A DNA stretch of 64,000 nt from Streptococcus sp. 'caviae' (GTDB lineage: Bacteria; Bacillota; Bacilli; Lactobacillales; Streptococcaceae): positions 282,009 to 346,008 of the forward strand of contig NZ_MOWR01000002.1 of NCBI RefSeq assembly GCF_001937065.1. The letters run 5' to 3'. The notes beneath the pieces are model-generated. The model was not told where the DNA came from and made no database searches. It was given only the letters and a program-made list of their open reading frames with translations. The translations under genes and the position numbers were made by a program. This document shows positions 58,450 through 64,000 of the stretch, in pieces (positions within the stretch are counted from its first letter, which is position 1; every line of letters starts with the position of its first letter).

Positions 58450-59553
58450 ATGAAAAAAGCTGCTATCATCGGCGCAGGGATTGTTGGGTCAACTGCTGCC
58501 TACTACCTGTCTAAGGAAAAAGATATATCGGTAACTGTCTTTGATCAAGGGATTGGTCAGGCTACCAAGGCAGCTGCAGGCATCATCTGTCCTTGGTTTT
58601 CAAAGCGCCGCAATAAGGCCTGGTACCGTTTGGCCCGTCTGGGTGCAGATTTTTATCAAACCTTAGTGGCTGATTTACAAGGGGATGCCTATGAAGCTGA
58701 CTTTTATGATCAGGCGGGGGTCTTCTTGCTTAAGAAAAATGAAGCTAAGCTAGAAGAGCTCTATCATATCGGAAAAGAGCGGCAAAAAGAATCAGCCTTA
58801 ATTGGCCAGCTGCAAATGCGAAAGCGGGCAGAGCTTGATGAAGACTTAGCCGATTTGACTGGTTTTAACAGCTTGCTTTATGCTTCCGGAGCCGCTCGGG
58901 TTGATGGAGCTAAACTGACACAGACTCTCCTTGAGGCCAGCCAGGCTGAACTCATCAGCAAAGAAGTTTTCTTAAAAGTCAGAGCTGATGGCTGTTATGA
59001 TGTTGACGGCAGGACTTTTGATGCCGTTTTACTTGCCTGCGGTGCTTGGCTGCCGCAAATTCTGGAGCCGCTGGGCTATAAAACGGACGTCAGACCGCAA
59101 AAGGGACAGCTGAGAGATTTCTTTTTTAAGGATTTAAAAACTGGACACTATCCGGTTATTATGCCGGAAGGGGAACTGGATATTATTCCTTTTGCCGGCG
59201 GCAAGGTCAGCATAGGTGCTACCCATGAGAACGATCAGGGATTTGATTTAAGAATTGACAGCGGTCGTTTAGATGCATTGGAAAAAGAAGCGCAGGCCTA
59301 TTTCCCTAAATTAAAAGCTGCTGCTTCAACAGGCGCCCGTGTCGGAATACGTGCCTACACCAGTGACTTTTCTCCATTTTTTGGAGAGGTGTCCGGGCTG
59401 CCAAATGTCTATGCAGCAAGCGGTCTGGGGTCGTCGGGATTGACGACAGGTCCTCTCATAGCCTATCAGCTGGTCAAAATGCTGACTGGCAAGCCTCTAG
59501 ATCTGCCGGCTGACGATTACAGTCCCAGCAAGTATGTGATTAAGGGTGGTTAG
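58450..59553 (+). CDS. FAD-dependent amino-acid oxidase/dehydrogenase (DadA/GlyOx-like)
   Basis: A 367-aa FAD protein with the Rossmann loop IGAGIVGSTAAYYLSKE (residues about 8-24), typical of D-amino-acid dehydrogenases and sarcosine/glycine oxidases. VLLACGAWLPQ and the C-terminal GLGSSGLTTGPLIA also fit. The substrate is unclear. The ATG at 58450 follows GAGGAAA. It is probably co-transcribed with nif3. Confidence 0.88.
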   Translation: MKKAAIIGAGIVGSTAAYYLSKEKDISVTVFDQGIGQATKAAAGIICPWFSKRRNKAWYRLARLGADFYQTLVADLQGDAYEADFYDQAGVFLLKKNEAKLEELYHIGKERQKESALIGQLQMRKRAELDEDLADLTGFNSLLYASGAARVDGAKLTQTLLEASQAELISKEVFLKVRADGCYDVDGRTFDAVLLACGAWLPQILEPLGYKTDVRPQKGQLRDFFFKDLKTGHYPVIMPEGELDIIPFAGGKVSIGATHENDQGFDLRIDSGRLDALEKEAQAYFPKLKAAASTGARVGIRAYTSDFSPFFGEVSGLPNVYAASGLGSSGLTTGPLIAYQLVKMLTGKPLDLPADDYSPSKYVIKGG

Positions 59554-59581
59554 TGACACCGCTAACAAAAAGTGATAAAAT
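59554..59581 (+). promoter_or_regulatory. Possible rml operon promoter
   Basis: TGACAC (59554-59559), 16 nt, TAAAAT (59576-59581), about 34 nt before rmlA. The -35 is weak. It overlaps an imperfect hairpin at the end of the oxidase gene. Confidence 0.4.
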
Positions 59582-59614
59582 GTAAGATGATTAAATATAA
59601 AGAGGAGACCTAGA

Positions 59615-60484
59615 ATGAAGGGTATTATTCTTGCAGGGGGTTCTGGAACACGCCTGTATCCACTGACTCGCGCTGCTTCAAAACAACTCATGCCGGTTTA
59701 TGATAAACCAATGATTTACTATCCGCTTTCAACTCTGATGCTGGCGGGAATCAAAGACATTTTGATCATCTCAACGCCGCAGGATCTGCCGCGTTTTGAA
59801 GAGCTGCTTCAGGACGGCTCGGAATTTGGCATTAAGCTTTCCTATGCTGAGCAGCCAAGTCCGGACGGTCTCGCCCAAGCCTTTATTATTGGGGAAGAAT
59901 TTATCGGCGATGATAATGTGGCCCTTATTTTAGGAGACAATATTTACTACGGTCCTGGCCTCAGCCGCATGCTGCAAAAGGCTGCCAGCAAGGAAAAGGG
60001 AGCAACAGTCTTTGGTTATCAGGTCAAAGATCCTGAACGTTTTGGTGTTGTCGAATTTGATGAGAATATGAATGCCATTTCAATCGAAGAAAAGCCAGAA
60101 CATCCTAAGTCTCACTATGCTGTCACAGGCCTTTACTTCTATGATAATGATGTCATTGAGATTGCTAAAAATATCAAACCAAGTCCTCGCGGTGAATTGG
60201 AAATTACCGATGTCAACAAGGCTTATCTTGACCGCGGCGATCTCTCTGTTGAGGTCATGGAGCGCGGATTTGCCTGGTTAGACACAGGAACCCATGAAAG
60301 CTTGCTGGAAGCTGCCCAGTACATTGAAACCGTGCAGCGCATGCAAAATCTGCAAGTCGCTAACTTGGAAGAAATTGCCTATCGCATGGGCTACATCACC
60401 AAGGAACAGGTTCGCGAGCTGGCTCAGCCTCTTAAGAAAAATGAATACGGACAATACCTGCTCCGTTTGATTGGAGAAGCCTAA
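59615..60484 (+). CDS. rmlA: Glucose-1-phosphate thymidylyltransferase
   Basis: 289 aa. First step of dTDP-L-rhamnose synthesis, giving dTDP-glucose from dTTP and glucose-1-phosphate. The nucleotide motif is [20 protein letters not shown] (residues about 4-23), and GDNIYYGP and [19 protein letters not shown] are conserved. GAGGAGA precedes the ATG. It ends 1 bp into rmlC. Confidence 0.97.
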   Translation: MKGIILAGGSGTRLYPLTRAASKQLMPVYDKPMIYYPLSTLMLAGIKDILIISTPQDLPRFEELLQDGSEFGIKLSYAEQPSPDGLAQAFIIGEEFIGDDNVALILGDNIYYGPGLSRMLQKAASKEKGATVFGYQVKDPERFGVVEFDENMNAISIEEKPEHPKSHYAVTGLYFYDNDVIEIAKNIKPSPRGELEITDVNKAYLDRGDLSVEVMERGFAWLDTGTHESLLEAAQYIETVQRMQNLQVANLEEIAYRMGYITKEQVRELAQPLKKNEYGQYLLRLIGEA

Positions 60485-61077
60485 TGACTGAACAATTTTT
60501 TGAAAAAGAATTAGCTGCTCGCACCATTGATGCCATTCCCGGCATGATTGAGTTTGACATTCCCGTTCACGGAGACAGCCGCGGCTGGTTTAAGGAAAAT
60601 TTCCAAAAAGAAAAAATGGTGCCGCTCGGTTTCCCAGAAAGCTTTTTTGAAGAGGGCAAACTGCAAAATAACATTTCCTTCTCACGTAAGAATGTGCTGC
60701 GCGGTCTTCATGCTGAACCTTGGGATAAGTATATTTCAGTCGCTGATGAAGGAAAGGTTCTCGGCTCTTGGGTTGATTTGCGTGAGGGAGACAGTTTCGG
60801 ACATGTTTATCAAACCATCATTGATGCCTCCAAAGGAATTTTTGTTCCTCGCGGCGTTGCTAATGGTTTTCAGGTGTTATCTGACAAGGTAGCCTACACC
60901 TATCTGGTCAATGACTACTGGGCCTTAGAGCTCAAGCCAAAATACGCCTTTGTTAACTATGCAGATCCAAGTCTCGGCATCACATGGGAAAATCTGAAAG
61001 AAGCAGAAGTCTCAGAAGCTGACAAAAACCATCCATTGCTTAAAGATGTTAAACCATTAAAGAAAGAAGACCTATAA
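60484..61077 (+). CDS. rmlC: dTDP-4-dehydrorhamnose 3,5-epimerase
   Basis: A 197-aa cupin-fold epimerase of dTDP-rhamnose synthesis. It shows DSRGWFKENF, the catalytic His in NVLRGLHAEPWDKYIS and a conserved RGVANGFQVLSDKVAYTYLV block. It overlaps rmlA by one base. Third enzyme of the pathway. Confidence 0.96.
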   Translation: MTEQFFEKELAARTIDAIPGMIEFDIPVHGDSRGWFKENFQKEKMVPLGFPESFFEEGKLQNNISFSRKNVLRGLHAEPWDKYISVADEGKVLGSWVDLREGDSFGHVYQTIIDASKGIFVPRGVANGFQVLSDKVAYTYLVNDYWALELKPKYAFVNYADPSLGITWENLKEAEVSEADKNHPLLKDVKPLKKEDL

Positions 61078-62330
<1,253 letters not shown>

Positions 62331-62368
62331 AAACAGCTGCCGGTCTTTCTCACCAAGCAGCATCAGTC

Positions 62369-62412
62369 ATCCTTGTTGCATCTATGCTTGATAGATGTAA
62401 CAAGGATTTTTA
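62369..62412 (+). terminator. Terminator of the rml operon
   Basis: ATCCTTGTTGCATCTAT (62369-62385) pairs with ATAGATGTAACAAGGAT (62391-62407), followed by TTTTT. Confidence 0.95.
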
Positions 62413-62426
62413 TATTCAAGTTAACT

Positions 62427-62454
62427 AAAAACGTACCGAAATTTGGCACGTTTT
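62427..62454. terminator. Bidirectional terminator, end of the small-protein gene
   Basis: AAAACGTACCGAAATTTGGC forms AAAACGT-CC/GG-ACGTTTT pairing with T-runs on both strands. Confidence 0.85.
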
Positions 62455-62461
62455 GCTCTTC

Positions 62462-62656
62462 TTATTTACCGCCGAAAAGTCCTTTGACTTTGTCAGCAAG
62501 ACCATCAAGCCCCTTGCCGCCGTCAAGAAGGGCCTTAGCCTGATCAAAATAGTCTCCCAAATCGTTTTTGTGCTGATCAATGAAATCCTGAGCAGCAGAG
62601 AAGTCTTGTTTTTCAACCAGTTCTTTGACGTGGTTAAACAGTTCAGTTGGGTTCAT
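62462..62656 (-). CDS. Small helical conserved hypothetical protein
   Basis: A 64-aa acidic, amphipathic protein, MNPTELFNHVKELVEKQDFS at the start and KGLDGLADKVKGLFGGK at the end. No signal or membrane helix is seen. I do not recognise a named domain, but the clear ribosome-binding site (GAGG) and own terminator support a real gene. Confidence 0.75.
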   Translation of the reverse strand: MNPTELFNHVKELVEKQDFSAAQDFIDQHKNDLGDYFDQAKALLDGGKGLDGLADKVKGLFGGK

Positions 62657-62719
62657 AGGTTTACCTCATTTCTTTTTCTCTATTAAACCATAAAAGGTGT
62701 GAATTTGGAAGTCCCTTTC

Positions 62720-63535
62720 TTATTTTTGTGCCAGCTGCAGCAAAAAATCATGGCTTTGCAGCTGCTCGCTAGGATCCAGCATGTTTTTAAGATTGATTTC
62801 ATAGATGGAAGTAGCATTTGGATTGAGCAGCTTAAGGACAGCTTTCCAGTTGATTTTTCCTTGTCCTACAGGCAGGCTGTCGTGTGTCTTGCCCATAGAA
62901 TCCACTAAATGATAATGGACGATATGGTCTTTCAAAGTTTTCAGTGAAGCAAGGAGTTTGCGATTGCTGCCCTGCATTTTGATAAAGGCGTGTGAGACAT
63001 CGTAGGCCAGCCGGTAATTTTTGGCAAATAGCAGAGCATCATAAGCAGGATCACCAAAGTAAAAGAGGGGAGAGATGGAATTTTCAAACATGATGTGGCC
63101 TCGGCCCAGCTCTGAAAACTTGTCCAGCTGGTCAAAAAGGTATTGATTGGCAGCTTCCCAGCTGCCGTAATAGGCCATCAAAGCTTGATTTCGCATTTCA
63201 TAAGAACCGTGAAGCAGAACCTGAATATGATGGTCAAATGCCAGCTGCAGCAGGTCATGGGTTGATTTTTCCAAGAAATAAAAGGTCTTAGGAAAGAGCT
63301 CTTTAGGTACAATCATCTCCAGAAAATCACCTTGGAAAGTCATCGGCTGATGGAGAATAATTTTGTCTGTAGCGCGCTCCTTAACTTCTTGAATGGCCTC
63401 GCCTAGACGCTTGAGCCCGTCTTTTGAAAAATCAGTTTGGTCAGTATAAAATTCAAGAACCTCTGGCTGATGAATCAGGCGGCTGTTTAATTGTTCAGGG
63501 TCGCTGCTGGTTTTTAAACCTAATTTTGGCACCAT
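62720..63535 (-). CDS. Sugar phosphate isomerase/epimerase-like protein (xylose isomerase-like TIM barrel)
   Basis: 271 aa from ATG at 63535 (MVPKLGLKTSSDPEQLNSRL), with AAAGAG 7 nt upstream; longer in-frame starts are rejected as they run into the lactonase gene. TIM-barrel features include LHQPMTF, HIMFENSISPLF and YHLVDSMGKTHDSLP with conserved His/Asp, as in AP-endonuclease-2 family sugar isomerases. Function in this organism is unknown; it follows the lactonase gene by 4 bp, so sugar metabolism is plausible. Confidence 0.85.
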   Translation of the reverse strand: MVPKLGLKTSSDPEQLNSRLIHQPEVLEFYTDQTDFSKDGLKRLGEAIQEVKERATDKIILHQPMTFQGDFLEMIVPKELFPKTFYFLEKSTHDLLQLAFDHHIQVLLHGSYEMRNQALMAYYGSWEAANQYLFDQLDKFSELGRGHIMFENSISPLFYFGDPAYDALLFAKNYRLAYDVSHAFIKMQGSNRKLLASLKTLKDHIVHYHLVDSMGKTHDSLPVGQGKINWKAVLKLLNPNATSIYEINLKNMLDPSEQLQSHDFLLQLAQK

Positions 63536-63539
63536 ATCA

Positions 63540-63873
63540 TCACTCTTTCTCATTTTTAAAGGCCATACAGACCACTTCAGGGACTTTAAAATCATGGCTG
63601 AGCTCTGTCAGCTGTCCTGTTTGCCCGTCACGCTTAAAAATGGTAATATTGTCGGAATCTTGATGGCCGACAATGAGGTGACGGTTATCCGGTGTGAGAT
63701 TAAAGTCACGCGGCTGTCTGCCTGCCGTTGAGATGATTTGCAGGCTCTCTAAATTACCCTCATCAGTGACCTTAAAGACTGCGATGGAGTCGTGTCCGCG
63801 GTTGCTGGCATAGACAAATTTGCCATCTGAACTGATGCGAATAGCAGCACAGGCATTTTCACCCCTGTAGGCT
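63540..63873 (-). pseudogene. pgl: 6-phosphogluconolactonase (7-bladed beta-propeller) C-terminal part, cut by an insertion sequence
   Basis: The minus-strand frame reads QAYRGENACAAIRISSDGKF near 63870, then NRGHDSIAVF, QPRDFNLTPDNRHLIVGHQD and ends FKNEKE (stop 63540-63542). This is the C-terminal portion of the lactonase propeller family (YkgB/Pgl). The remainder is missing because an IS end begins at about 63874. Upstream coding sequence may resume beyond the window, on the other side of the element. Confidence 0.8.
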
Positions 63874-64000
63874 TGAACCGCACCCCAAAAGTTAGACGTA
63901 AAATCTAACGATTGGGGTGCTATTTTTATGAAATTAAGCTATGAAAGCAAGATTCAAATCTATGAGTTACGACAAATCGGAGAGTCAATTAAATCCTTAT
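63874..64000 (+). mobile_element. IS3-family insertion sequence, left end (continues past window)
   Basis: The left end TGAACCGCACCCCAAAAGTT resembles the ends of IS150-group elements. GCACCCCAA (63879-63887) and TTGGGGTGC (63912-63920) form an inverted pair within the end region. A transposase frame starts 8 bp later. The right end lies beyond the window, so size and copy number are unknown. Confidence 0.8.
63928..64000 (+). CDS. IS3-family transposase OrfA, 5' end
   Basis: ATG at 63928 opens MKLSYESKIQIYELRQIGES, then IKSL, running off the window. This is the helix-turn-helix beginning of an IS150-type OrfA. GGGGTG lies just upstream. Confidence 0.85.
   Translation, partial: MKLSYESKIQIYELRQIGESIKSL

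Noticed and set aside
63536..63595. Longer N-terminus for the isomerase-like gene
   Set aside because: It would overlap the lactonase 3' end, and the ATG at 63535 has its own AAAGAG site.

Overview
The window is a low-GC Firmicute chromosome segment with strong Shine-Dalgarno sequences, tightly packed overlapping operons and mostly co-directional genes. The gene order (smc, pheST, rexBA, lacR-lacABCD...FEGX, hisK, miaA-hflX-rnz-recJ, apt, metA, dnaD, rmlACB) and the protein sequences point to a Streptococcus, most likely of the mutans group. I recall a similar order in S. mutans, but the extra galactose-type PTS, the McrBC locus and the insertion sequence suggest a different strain or a sister species. 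The species call is inference.

Layout. 1-6846: the 3' part of smc, then a phenylalanine T-box leader, pheS, a GNAT gene and pheT. 6874-15279: a wall-anchored cyclic-nucleotide phosphodiesterase, a divergently controlled TetR/ABC-permease module, an unexplained ~300-bp structured element and a zinc metallopeptidase. 15456-16182: a RelB/RelE-type toxin-antitoxin pair flanked by two solitary sequences resembling type I-E CRISPR repeats. 16469-25266: rexB-rexA, a decayed galT fragment and galE. 25413-36317: lacR and the lac/tagatose operon (lacABCD, a galactitol-family PTS IIA-IIB-IIC, lacFEG, lacX). 36477-43561: a MetE-like gene with a MET-box, hisK, an McrBC restriction pair of mosaic base composition, a GNAT and an alpha/beta hydrolase. 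43566-47484: alanine dehydrogenase, an MFS exporter with a possible overlapping leader peptide, an Rgg-type regulator and a 58-aa DUF3042 protein. 47559-59553: housekeeping genes (miaA, hflX, rnz, an SDR, recJ, apt, metA, dnaD, trmK, a Nif3-like gene, an amino-acid oxidase). 59615-64000: rmlA-rmlC-rmlB, a small helical protein, a sugar-phosphate isomerase-like gene, and a lactonase gene cut by the left end of an IS3-family element at the window edge.

How the genes work together. Lactose enters through LacFE and is cleaved by LacG. The galactose-6-phosphate, also delivered by the additional PTS, goes through LacAB, LacC and LacD to triose phosphates. galT is broken here and no galK is present, so the tagatose pathway looks like the main galactose route. 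galE probably remains to make UDP-galactose for envelope polymers. The rml genes feed dTDP-rhamnose into the rhamnose cell-wall polysaccharide. Two palindromes resembling the streptococcal MET-box tie the MetE-like gene and metA into one methionine regulon.
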